64,000 bases of DNA from Luscinia megarhynchos (taxonomy: Eukaryota > Chordata > Aves > Passeriformes > Turdidae), in assembly GCA_034336665.1 (NCBI GenBank), contig CM067592.1:38877889-38941888 (forward strand). The letters run 5' to 3'. Both the position numbers and the translations under genes were made by a program. The notes beneath the pieces are model-generated. The model saw only the letters and a program-made list of their open reading frames with translations. It made no database searches and was not told the origin of the DNA. Of the stretch, positions 14,101 to 25,861 are shown in pieces. The number at the start of each line of letters is the position of its first letter. The first letter of the stretch is position 1.

Positions 14101-15709
14101 TGCCTGCTCAGTGGAAAGGAAACAGATGATTCTTCAAGCATGTTGACAGATGTCTACTTTGAAATACCTGCTGGGTGGCCAACACATCAGTGAGACGTTA
14201 AATCATGTTGTCATCTGGAGAGAAGCACTAAGCTGCTAAACTAGCTGTGAACACTGGCTGCTTAGTGACCTTTGCATAGAAATAGTGCTTCTACCCATAA
14301 ACATTTTAAGGTCATGGGATTTATTCCAGTTCCTCACAAAGCCTGACATTTTGCAAAAGCCAGGAGCAACTCTGTACTGACTTTTTACCTAGGAAATGTC
14401 TCCCTTTGGTATTCATTAGGAAGGGTCAATCTAATCCAGGCCATTAGACCTGATAAAATTTCAGAGGAAAAGGATTTCTAGTGGTGCAGATGGTGGAATT
14501 GTACCATTATTTTTTCCTTCGTTTTGATTTATATTGCTGCTCATGAGAATTTATACATATTTTTAAATATACATTTACAATTAAATTTCTCTAAAATGAT
14601 GGTGCACAGAAAATGAACAGCTTGTCCTCCGCTCTCTGGAGCTTTGGACTCTCACTGCTGGGGCAGCAGCGTGTTTTACTTGCAAGAAAATTGTTCATTA
14701 TCACATTCAATGCTACAGAAGGGCCTGTATGCAGCCATGCCTGTCCTTATCAAGATCTGTCCCATGTGCAGTTTGTGTAAATCTTCTCCAACTTGTGCTT
14801 CAGGTTTTTTGGAAATACTATAGTTTCCTGATACATTTAGATTTGAATTCTGATGCATTAGACCATTAGTACTTTCCTTTACTTAATGGTAACTTTGCTT
14901 AAAATCCCAAAGATGGATTAAAAAATGTGAGTTGTGCATAAAATAACCCAAAATCAAATCTGGCTGGAAATAAAGTGTGGAGAACTTTTTTAAGTGTATG
15001 AAACCTAAAAAATGTTGGGATTTTTTTATATTCATTGCTAATTTAAATCATAATGCCCCATCTATTCCTGGTGGAAGTTTATTCTGAAATAATTCCAAAG
15101 AGATGGGAAAAAGTACTATTTTTATTTATCAAGATTAAAATTAAATTATGAACATAAAGTCATAAAGCAAAAAAAAATTAAATCAGTCTATGCTAGAGTA
15201 AATGGAAAAATATTACTTAAATATTTATAAAAACGTGTCTTTGATATGCATGAAATTTTAAGAAAGCATTCCCTTTTTTAGTTTTATCCTATCTCCTTGC
15301 TTTTGTTTTCCATTTCTCATCATCCTCTGTTTTATTGTTAGGCCAAATAATGTGATGAAGAGTTGAATATTCAGTTTGGAATCAATTAGAACGATTCTAA
15401 AGAGTCTAATCCCAAATTTTGTACTGTCTCTGAATTTTCTAATCTAGTTAATGAAGCAAAGAGTGAGTGAAATAAATTTATACAATAGTAAGTTCATATA
15501 CAGTGCTTTATAGCTCACATTGTAGAGCTGAATTTTAAATGGGAGACTAATGTCGTTGAATAACCTGAGATTAATATATCTAATATTCATAATGATGTGA
15601 TAAGAATTAATCCAGAACCCTGCACTATTCTTAGTGGAATGTGACACTGAATGCCAAGAAGAAAAAGATGTGAATCTCCAGAGCATAAAAAATATGATTA
15701 GAATTAATA
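11196..15709. other. Gene-less AT-rich intergenic DNA
   Basis: No exon or mobile element is recognisable. A stretch near 14160-14470 looks denser in transcription-factor-like motifs and is listed separately. The rest is AT-rich with many homopolymer runs. Confidence 0.65.
14160..14470. promoter_or_regulatory. Possible conserved non-coding element
   Basis: Within about 310 bp of non-repetitive sequence there are several homeodomain-like cores close together: 'attcatta' near 14411, 'ctaatcc' near 14431, 'ccatta' near 14441, and GATA-like 'gataa'. Homopolymer runs are fewer than in the flanks. This composition is typical of developmental enhancers, but no cross-species comparison was possible. 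It could equally be ordinary sequence. Confidence 0.2.
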
Positions 15710-16045
15710 TGTTGATGCCTTGAGAGGCTACCTAGAGCAGAGGCTAGACAATGTTAGAGGAGTAAAGTAGGTATTTATTAAAAGGCTTCAGAGAATACAT
15801 CTTGGGCAGTACAAGAGTCCAGCAGTGGCTCCACCCAAGATGGACCCAAGGGGATGACTGGTCATGAGTTTTCACACTTGTAGAAGTTTTGGTCCATTTA
15901 CATATTGGGGTTAATTGTGCAATTACAGCTTCAGGTTATGAAATCCCATCCTCCCAGATTGCTCTCCTCAGTTCGCTGTTGTTCACACTTTTTGGGCCCC
16001 AAGCTGCAACAGTGTCCTTGGTTCTCAGGCTGGAAAAAAATTGTT
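15710..16045 (-). mobile_element. Solo LTR of an avian endogenous retrovirus, antisense
   Basis: The plus strand begins TGTTGATGCC at 15710, the reverse complement of an LTR end in CA. It continues through 'ggtatttattaaaagg' at about 15770-15785, which carries the polyadenylation signal AATAAA on the minus strand. After that come 'cttgggcagtacaagag' (about 15801-15817) and 'ttggggttaattgtgcaattacagcttcaggttatg' type sequence (about 15905-15940). From memory this order matches an LTR family abundant in songbirds, in reverse orientation. The far boundary near 16045 is approximate and no target duplication is evident. No retroviral genes are attached. Confidence 0.7.
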
Positions 16046-19000
16046 TTTTCTAACTCAACTATGAAGAGAACTTACTAACACTTTATATGAAGTTCAGAGT
16101 TACTTACTAATGCAGTACAGAATCTGGAAAATGTGAAAACTAAAACATGAGGCATCATGTTAAGATACTCTTTATCTTCATTATTGTTGATACATGGACT
16201 TACATCACCTTTAAGCTTAATAACAAGAAAATATTAAGTGCCTCTTCGGTATAAAAATTAAAACTTTCTATAATAAATCCCAGCCCAGATTCTGGCTGTG
16301 CACAAAATCCTTTCAAATACTTGAATATTTGAACCTGGAGATTTATCTTGGATATAGTTCTAATAGAGATTTTACAGCACCCTATCTATATTCCATGTGA
16401 AATGCACTACTTAATAATTTTAAAAAATGGAAATGTGGCTATAAAATACCATTACTTCATTTTGTCAGATAAGTCCCCAGACACTCCAAATTTAGCTCTA
16501 TATATGTTATCTGCATTTCTGGGTGTATTCTGAAACATAGAGTTTTGGTTTAAAAAGAAATCCAAATCCTCTTGGAAGTGATTATATAATATTAAGTTTT
16601 CAATGTTGATGTCTATAAATTTAGCCCAAACTAAATTAACAGTCAGATTCACAAAAGTAGAAGAATTATTAAAGTCTCACTTCTCAAAATTTTCCATTTC
16701 AAAATTCAAGGCGAGGTGTTTTTCCTTTCATGAAAAGTGATGTAGTCAGTAAAGATTTTAGGACTTTTTTAAAGTGATATATAGGATAGACACATATTTT
16801 ATAACAAGAAAACACTGTACACATATGCATGCATGTATATTTTAGTGGGAGGGAAAGAAGCTGTATCTTCAGAAGCTCATATTCTTCTCATATTCTTAAA
16901 TGCAATTAATTCATTAATATAATATGTTACATCATAGTATAATGTAATGTAAGAATGGGATAAGAGCCTAGCATGAATTGGCTGCAAGTATTTTTATTAT
17001 GTTAGGCTTTATAAAAATAAAATAAGTTCAACAAGCATATTATTTTCATGTCTACAAATCATGAGGAGTATAAATGTATTTACCAAATTGTAATTGAAAC
17101 AATATTAAAATCAGAGTAATACCTACAGTCTCCTTTGTTATTGTACTTTGACTCATAAAAGAATTTATAACTACAATTATAATTTTTGTTTCCTCCTTTT
17201 AAATTTTCTTCTGATAATGAAATTTTCTGTTTACACAAATGAGGTAGTCATATGCCTCATGTCACCTCTTACCACCCTGTACAAGTGCTCTTTCAATTTT
17301 AATGGCTTCCAGTTTCTTTCTAAAGAGGGAGTTCTTGCTGAAATTTATTCCTCTTGCTAAATCCTCATTTTTTCCTTTATTTTAATCCAAAGCCAGTACT
17401 GGAAATGTATTACTTGACTCTAATAGAGATTTATTCTTAGTATTGTTGCCAGACCACTTTTGTCAGCTGTTCCCCATTCTTTATTTTTATCTTCTCTCTC
17501 TGTCGTCTTCTTCTCATTTATCAGACTTTTTATTACAATTAAATGTTAAACCTCTGAGGTTCAACTGTTCCAATCCTTCAGGAATTAGAGAAAAATTAGA
17601 GTGCAAGAGAAAATGATTTTAAAACTAAATGGTTAGAGAAGCAATCATTTTTTAAATTAAGTTTAGTCTACCTTGTGTCTTCTTACCCATTTTGTGCTCA
17701 AATGCATTGATCCTGTGTTGAAAACCTATCTCAAACAAACAAAAAATCCTCCCATCAAAACCAACGTTTAAAAGTAAAGCTTTACACTTTGACGCAGAAA
17801 TAAAAGGAGGTTTTCAACAGTGGTGGGAGAGAAAGAGAAGTGTCCTAAAATGCTGTAGGATATGGCAGAAAACTTGTATGTCTGTATGAGTTGATGAGAT
17901 CAGGAGACAAATGAGTCATCAAGAACAAGAAGATCAATAATCCCCATAGGAAATGTTACATGGGGAACTTTAGTCATTCATGGAATTTTAATACATATTT
18001 GACTCAGAATAAGGAAAGAAGACACCTGTAAAGGAAAAGAGATAAAATGCAGAAGGCACGGATTTTTAAGTTTTTTTTTGCTAAAGGGGATGTTTTTTTC
18101 TTGTAAACATATTTGGAAAGAGAAACCAGAAGGAGACTTTCACAAAAAAACCTCCACAAATGAAATGCCAACAATTCCCATTACCAACAAATAAACAAAG
18201 AAACAAAATCCTCTTTAACAAAAAAAAAACAAACTCAAACACCAAAAAACCCCAAAAAAATAAAAACCCACCGAAAAACCCAAGAGAGCAAAAACAACAA
18301 AAAAACAAAGCCAGGGTAATGTCCACAAATCTTCATGCTTGACAGAACAACAAGTCAGATCCCCTTTCGTCTGTCTTTCAACACACTTAAATGCACAACA
18401 GTGGGGATAGAGATTGATATTTGAGAAAAAAATGGGTTGTGACTGAAAATTTTCCTCATTACTGCTTCATAATATTATTAAAAAAGAGAAACCATTTTGA
18501 CAATCCAAGTTAAATTACATCTACCTTAGCGACTTTCACTTGTATTCATTCCATTTTGTGCAGTACAAAGGGAAAAAAAAATGGAGGGACAAAGAACTTA
18601 AATCTGAGGCAAAGATTCTGTGGTACTTAAATTGTCTTCCAAGTACATGGTATAGTGTACAGAACAACAAAAGAATAGAAGACTGGTTTATCTGAGCTAA
18701 TCTTTAGCAAATTAACTGCTCCTCCCATATTTGCAGTTATTCTAACCAATAACAAATTAAAATTATCTTCAGTTGTCTTCATTTATACTTAAATGGAACA
18801 CTGCAAAAGTATGTTGTCATTCACTTTGTTAATAAAAACTTAAATTGTTTCTAATGTAGCAACCTAATATTTGAAAATTTGAATTTTTCTGGCATCTGGC
18901 CTATTGGTGCCTTGTAATCTGCTCTAGAAAGACAAATTCTAGCATTCACAGGGAAAATTATTATGCTATTAAAGAATTACATAGCTCAGGAGTCACTTCT

Positions 19001-19849
19001 GATGATTTTATAATATTAAGCATATTTTCACTTTGTGACGAGACATTGCCAAAAATTTTTTGCAAGTTTCCTTTGAAATAAAGAAAAACAAAGAAATCTC
19101 AGAAACTTTAAGCTGCTAAATTTTTGGTACTTTTAAAAAATATTGTGGTTTTTTTTTTAGTATCATGGTGTCTAACTTTTTATTAGTGGCAGGTGAAAAT
19201 GTTACTGTAAAAAAAAAAAAGCAGCTGCAATGGTGCAATAAAAAAATTATAGTGTGGTGGAAAAAAATTTTGAAAAAACATGAAACACTTTTGAAAGCTT
19301 GTGAAATTACCATTTTTTGTAGGAAATTAAAATTTCAGTGAAGAAAAAACGTTACTAGATTTTAAGGACTAAGAAAGTACTAATATGTTAGTTAGATATT
19401 TCAGTGTTCCAGAAAACAGGAAAAATCTATTCCTAAAGATTTTATTCTGTAGGCATAAACAGCCTTGAGGCACTACCCAACATATTTATAGTAACCCATA
19501 AATAATGAAGTAAAAAATAAATGTAAACAGATACACTAATAAATAAGCATTTTTATGATCAAAAAATAGCAGTGAACACATATCTCTGAGTATTTAAAGT
19601 GCCTTTTGAGCTGCAGGTTACTTAACATTTAGAAACCTACACACAATGATACAGTTAGAATGTCATGCAGAGATGAGCATTTCTGATAAAGCTTCTGCGC
19701 AAGAATACATGCACACATACTAAGGTTTTGCTTTATGATTCTGAATAAGGATGGGAACTTCAGGTTTAGTTTCTTAAAACACAAGTGCAATGACTTTGCT
19801 CACTTCTGAAAAAAAGGAATTTTGTACTTTGGATCGCAAAATGAAAATA
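16046..19849. other. Gene-less AT-rich intergenic DNA
   Basis: No supportable gene. It includes an A/C-rich low-complexity tract (listed separately) and otherwise AT-rich unique sequence. Confidence 0.65.
18140..18312. repeat. A/C-rich low-complexity tract
   Basis: On the plus strand the sequence is nearly all A and C with scattered G, in runs such as 'aaaaaaaaaacaaactcaaacacc' and 'aaccccaaaaaaataaaaaccc'. It produces long open frames of Lys/Asn/Pro on one strand and Phe/Gly on the other, which are artefacts of composition. It could be a decayed poly-A tail. Confidence 0.7.
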
Positions 19850-20400
19850 TTGTTAGAGGAGCTGGAATGGACCTCGAGATGGTTGAGATGATCCAGCCCA
19901 ATCCCCCTACCAAGGCATGGTCACCTAGAGCAGGTGACAGAGGAATACACCCAGATGTTTTGGAATGTCTCCAGAGGGAGACACCATGACCTCCCTGGGC
20001 AGCCTGTTCCAGTGCTTGGATACCCTCAGTATAAAGAATTTCTTCCTCATGCTGGTGTGGAACCTCTTGTGTTTTAATTTATAGTTACTGCTTCTCATCC
20101 TGTGGCTGGGCATCACTGAAAAGAGTCGGGTACCAATCTCTTAAAATATCACCTGCTTTGAGATATTTACATGCATTAATGAGATGCCTGCTCAGTCCTC
20201 TCCTCCAAACTAAACAGGCCCAGCTCCTGCAGTCTCTCCTCATAATAGAGGTGGTTCAGACCCCAAATCATCCTTTTTGCCCTTCTCTGGACCCTCTCCA
20301 GGAGCTCCTTGTTTCTCTTGTACTGCAGAGCCCAGAACTGGACACAGATGCAGCTCTGTTCTTTCCAAAATTTGAGAGGGAAAGACCACACGTACCCATA
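19850..20400 (-). mobile_element. CR1 LINE 3' fragment, antisense
   Basis: On the plus strand this shows the reversed CR1 3' region. The order is 'gatgatccagcccaatccccctac' type sequence at about 19888-19912, 'gggcagcctgttccagtgcttgg' at about 19998-20020, 'aaagaatttcttcctcatg' at about 20034-20052, 'ctgcagtctctcctcataatagaggtg' at about 20228-20254 and 'cttctctggaccctctccaggag' at about 20281-20303. The copy is 5'-truncated and covers roughly the last 0.5 kb of the element. It is better preserved than the CR1 copy at 5995-6490. Assignment is from memory of the consensus. Confidence 0.9.
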
Positions 20401-23400
20401 CAAAACAAAGCCATCAAAAGCATGAAATATATTCTAAAGATGTTGTTAAAAATTATTACCAGCATACAATGCCTAAAGATAACACAGAAAGAAAAAAACA
20501 GTTTATACTAAATGCAAAAATATGCTAATTAGTGCAGTCTTTCCTTGTCTGGCTATTTCCAAATTAGATTTATAAAATTAATTTTTAACTTCTGATAAAT
20601 TTCATTTATTTTCTCTGCACTGTCCCCGTAATAGGATTTTCCCTTGTTCTTAACTCATTTCCCATTTGTCTCTTGGCTTCCAGAACTTTGTTTTCTCCTT
20701 GGAGCTTACAATTTAGGAATGTAATATGTATGTCTGAGGCTTTGTAATTGAAAAAGATCTGCACTCAGTCAGCAGTCTGTTGTTTCACCAACATTTAATT
20801 GGCCAGCCCAGTGGCATGAAAGAAATGCACTGAAGTAATAAGTGACAGTCCAGAATTTAGGATAGGTGGCAGAATCCCACAGTGTGTAACTCTGTGCTTA
20901 CAAGGCATCCGTCATTGTTTTTCATGGGTAAATGAAGGTTACAGCACATTCTTAAAAAGTTTTACACCTATTGAGGTCCGTAGAGAAGAATTATTGGAGT
21001 ATACTGGTTCAAAAATAAAAGTTATTTGGCCTATTCCTAAATATTTTATTTTTATTATAATTGGTTGCAGTTTATATTTCCTTTGGAAAGAAATGCCTAT
21101 GCAGCACCTATTTACAAAAGATTTTAAAACTCCATTTATTATCTTCTAAATTTAGATTAATCAGTTAGTAGATTTGACTTGAAAATTTGTTATTGATTAA
21201 TATTGCAGTTAATTCTGTCAGCCATATTGTTTTTGACTGTAGTCCAAAATTACTTATGTTACTATACTTATTTATATCTATTCTCCCTTAAAATTGCTTA
21301 GTATATTGATGCATATAGTAGAAATAACAACTATCCTATACATTAGTTCCAATGAAATTTCAGAAAGGCCACTGCCATCTAAGTACTGCAAGTCAAATAT
21401 GAGGTTGATCTATCAAAAAATTGTTCTACCCTTAAATAATAAGCACATTTTAAACCTTCTCAAGCAAAATATTATTATCAAAAGTATGTTAAAGTAGATT
21501 TTATAGTTTTTGCAATGTTGCCAGGAACATATATCTGTGACACCGGAAAGTTTGATTGGAAGTTTTTTGTTGAAAATATGAAACTTCATATCCTGACTTA
21601 CTTATTCACATCTCAATGTCTTTTATTTCTAAAAAGCAATGTTTGTTTCTTTGTTTGTTTGTTTGCTTTTATGGTCATTGCTGTTTATGGCTGTGCTACT
21701 TTGCTTTATTTCAAAACCTCAAAGGACTTAGTCCTTCAAGTCTTTCTCCTGAAATAGACAGCACTGCATCAATTTGAAGTGCTAGTTTTTAAAGTAACAA
21801 TCAAAATCTAAAAGACTACTGCAAAGATAATTTTTTCCACTATGTTTTCCTCTGAAATGTTCATTTCAATCATACTAAATGAGGATAATGCAATAAATTA
21901 CTTACATGTAAATGCTAAACTCTGACCCTACACTAACAATTTCTTTGGTTTCAAAACAACAACAACATCTATCAGAAGAATTCACCTAAGCCTGCAAAAT
22001 CTTCTTAAAATTGCCATGCAGAAGCATTTAAATGCTATGCTCAGGAGCATTTAAGTTCATCTAGTTATAGTTCTACTTTTGCTTTCAGTTTTGGATGAAA
22101 CCAAATCAAATTTTGAAATTAGTTTAATAACAGATGGAGGCTTTGGACTTTGGGAAAGGAAAGGCTAAGACCGTGAAGAAACCTTCTTCATTCTGAAACA
22201 GTGAGGGCCAGTGAGAGAGCTTACTGATCTTGGGAACATCTGAAAAACAAAGAGCCAAAGGTGTCCGGGTGTGCACAGAAGTTAAAAGGAAGGGTGGGAC
22301 AAGGGAAATTCCATTTTGATATCAGAAATGCCCCCAAAGGACATTGCCTAGAAATACTGGGATTACTACTCCTTTAAGATACTGGATGAAGATCAGGCAC
22401 AGATGAAGTTCATTATATAAATTGTCCCTGCTTTGCATAAGTAGGTGAATGTAGTGAACAGAGTCCTTTCTTACATAAATTACTAATTCTAGAAACGATA
22501 TATATGTTCTGTTTCCTGAAATCTGACTTCTCATTTTCAGGTGAGTATCATATTGATCTAACACTGTTTCCTCACACTAATTGATTTAATAAAGTCAATG
22601 TTCAGAAAAGCTTTCACAGGAACAGGTACTAGCAACTTTTCCTTTGATTCTTTGCAGAGTACAGAACCAGAGACATTTCCTCAAAATACATGTTATTCTA
22701 GGGAATCCAGTTAAATCCCACATGAAAGTGAAAATAGAAAGTAATTAGCTTGTGTTGTTCTACTCATCCAACTCCCCAAAATTATATCCTTCCCAAAAGA
22801 GCTGTAGAAAATAATTAGCTATCTATAATTTCATCAATTTGTGTACTTGTGGTTTTAAACTTCTGTTTTCTCTTTAGAATGTAAGTGGAGACTTAATTTA
22901 GCAGTGGAGTCTTTTTGCATGTAAACAGTGGTACAAGTGCTTTAATACTTACTCACTAATTACTATACCTTGACATGACTGCAGTTCAAATGCAAGTATG
23001 TATCAAAATATTAAAAGCTGTAGTGTCAGAAATCCTATGAGATGTGCACCTTTTTAAAAGCATGTTCATACTTAGGTCACTATTTTCTGTAGTTTCTTAG
23101 AAAAGCCCTGTAGCTAAGCTGTGATGCTGATGAAAGATGCCCTCTGGGTCAAACATGAGTGAAATTAATTTAGCACTAGTGAACCTGGTAAACTTTGAAT
23201 AAAATAAGGACTTCATTTCTATTGCTTGCAGTGCTCTCAGCTTTTGTGGGAAAATCACGTGTATGCAAAAACATATGAAATTCTGCCATAACATGTCATT
23301 TTTGTCTATGCTCGTTCACAGATGTATTATTGTATATTCTCTCTAAGATTCTGTAGCTAAGAAATACCCATTGACTGAAAATCCACAGAAAATGGCTGTA

Positions 23401-25285
23401 ATGAGACATTGTAGAAGAGCTTTCTGCCCCCTTGGTGCTCATCAAATGGCAATGGACAGGAGCTAAAACATGGTGAGCATGTGAAAAGCCTTGATCAAGT
23501 TACACAGCTTGCAGTCTTTGAAATAGCTTCTAAGCAGCGTTTTATGATATGCATTGGAACAAAGAATCTTTTGTCGAAAGAATGTCATCAGGCACTCAAG
23601 CTAGGAAATGGAACTTTGTTCATATTTTTTGTCTTGATCCTGAAAATCCTTAATTCCAAACTCAAATGTGCATTTTGTAGCAAGGATGTTTCTCATTTCA
23701 ATGCTGAAAATCTCTCATGAACTGCATCTTGGTCTGGGCTTTCTGTAGGAGTTATTGCTGTAATCACATTGCCTGTGAGTAAGCTGGTATGCTGGATATC
23801 ATCTCAAAGGGGCAAGGAAAAAACACCCCAATGTAGGTTACTTCTCAATGGCACAGTCCAATGACTCCATTTGTCATTTTTGAAGTTAAAAGACACTATT
23901 TTTTGCTTTAATGCAGCATGGTGCTTCTTTCAGATTCCAGTGCAGCAGCTACATTTTCTGCTTTTCCATACACTGAAAATTAACCCAAAGCCAGTTATCT
24001 GCTTCTAAATCCATGCTAATAAGTTTATCCCTGAGGGGCAAAAAAAAAAAAAAAAAAATCAATTTATTGCATCCACTCAAACTGTTATCAATTCTCATCA
24101 ATTATAACATGGAGAAAGATGCCTTACACTCTCATAACCATTTCCTAGCCCCTAAAACTAAATTCTTGTTTGACCTTTATGTTCCCAACCAATTCCCTGC
24201 TCAGTAGTAAATGACACTTGATTTTTTTAATGAATAACTTTTTTCTATAGAAAAATCGTAATACATTAATTTTCCACAATCTTTAACCTCAATATATGGT
24301 TAGCAACAATTTCACCCAATCATACTAAGCAGTCAAAAAAATATATGAATTGCATAGTAATGGTGGTTTATTTACCAGGAGATATGTAATTTTTCTAAAT
24401 GGAGAAGATATTTTTGTGTGTTTTAGTTTGGCTTTGGAGTCTGGTATTGCAGACAGGACAGGCAGTTGGGTGGCCTGCAGTAGCAGACAAATTCTCACAC
24501 CTTCTTGCACTTTGCATCCCAAATGCAATGCTGCTTAATAGGAAAGTCTTCTCGTACAGACTGTACTAAAATACTGTGCTTGTTATTTTGCTCAAGTACT
24601 AACTTCCCTTTTCTTGGAGAGGAAGTTTCCAGCTCACATGTGTCAAATTACACATCTGCCCTATAATGCCAAGCCTAAGTTTTTGGTCTGCCCTTTCTTG
24701 CTCACACAGATTTCAGATCAAATTACTCATGTTGCCTTCCTTCTGGCACATTATCATTATTATGCTAATGTTATTTATCACTTTTGTGCCATGATAGTTC
24801 TTCATCCCCAATAATTATCAGATTTTCTCCTGCTACTTGGCTTCTCTTGACTTACCTCTTGATTTAAAATTCTTAGCAGCCTTTGTTTTCTCCTATTCAT
24901 GCTGGCTTTTTCTTTCATGATGTAGTTAGCCCTTAATATTTCATCTCATAATTCCTTCTATAACAAATGGTCATTTGAAACACAAGAAAGAATATCTACT
25001 ACTTTACATGGGGTGAAGAATCACCATGACAGCTCTCCCACACAGCCACTCTTTAAGCTCTCTGGCTTAAGCTGAATTTATAGGTACAGACAATTAATCA
25101 TAATTTTTTCTGGGTCCTCACATATTGCCAGTGGATAAATGGAGCATGTTAGGGAGCTTGGAGAAAATGCCATGAAGTTTAACGACAAAGATTATTTGAT
25201 CAGCTCAATTAGCCTGTAATTACTAAAGTGAAAACCAGCATGTGACTATGATAGTGATACAGTTATTGAATGATGCTGTTGTGTG
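20401..25285. other. Gene-less AT-rich intergenic DNA
   Basis: I see no gene. It contains a short (GTTT)n run at about 21641-21664 and a 19-base poly-A run at about 24040-24058, and is otherwise AT-rich unique sequence. Confidence 0.65.
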
Positions 25286-25861
25286 ATTTTCAGTGTTTAA
25301 AATCAGCTAGCAACTAAGCCATATGAGTTGCTTTCTCATGGCTCCACAGTGGGATGGGAGAGAATTAGGGAAGAAGGAAAGTGAGAAAATTCTTGGGTTG
25401 AGATAAATACAGTTTATTGGTAAAACAAAAGCCTCACACAAAAGCAAAATAAAACCAGGAACTCTTTCACCACTTCCCATGGGCAGACAGGTGTTCAGCC
25501 ATCCCCTTGAAAGCAAGGGTTCACACGAATCCTGGTTAATGGAGAAGACAAATGTCATATATCTCTGAGAATTCCCATTTTCCTTCTTCTTTCCTAAGTT
25601 TTATATATTGAGCATGTTATCTTTATGGAATACCCCTCTGGTTTTGATCAGCTGTCCTTCCCATGTCTCCTCAGAGTTTCTTGTGTACTTCCTGCTGACT
25701 CAGTGGCTGGGCAGTATGAATTGCAGGAAAGTATTTGGCCACATTTAAGCCCTGCTCAGCAGTAACAGAAATATCTCTACCGTATCTACAGCAGTCTGCA
25801 AAAATTCAAAACATAGTAGCTGTCGTGAAGAACATTAACTCTGCTTAAGCCAAAATCAGCA
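25286..25861 (-). mobile_element. Solo LTR of an avian endogenous retrovirus, antisense, with TATA and poly-A signals
   Basis: Read on the minus strand from about 25861, it begins TG and runs through 'attttggcttaagcagagttaa', 'ttactgctgagcag', a TATA-like 'aatatataaaac' (complement of about 25598-25609), and AATAAA (complement of 25413-25418). It ends with 'ttgctagctgattttaaacactga' type sequence near 25290. From memory this is the order of a very common bird LTR that starts with a TGTCCTGGTTTTGGCTGGGA-like sequence. GTGAT occurs close to both ends and might be the target-site duplication, but the exact termini are unclear. It points in the same direction as the Caspr-family gene upstream. 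Confidence 0.8.

Noticed and set aside
18160..18342. Lys/Asn-rich open frame
   Set aside because: Produced by the A/C-rich low-complexity tract.
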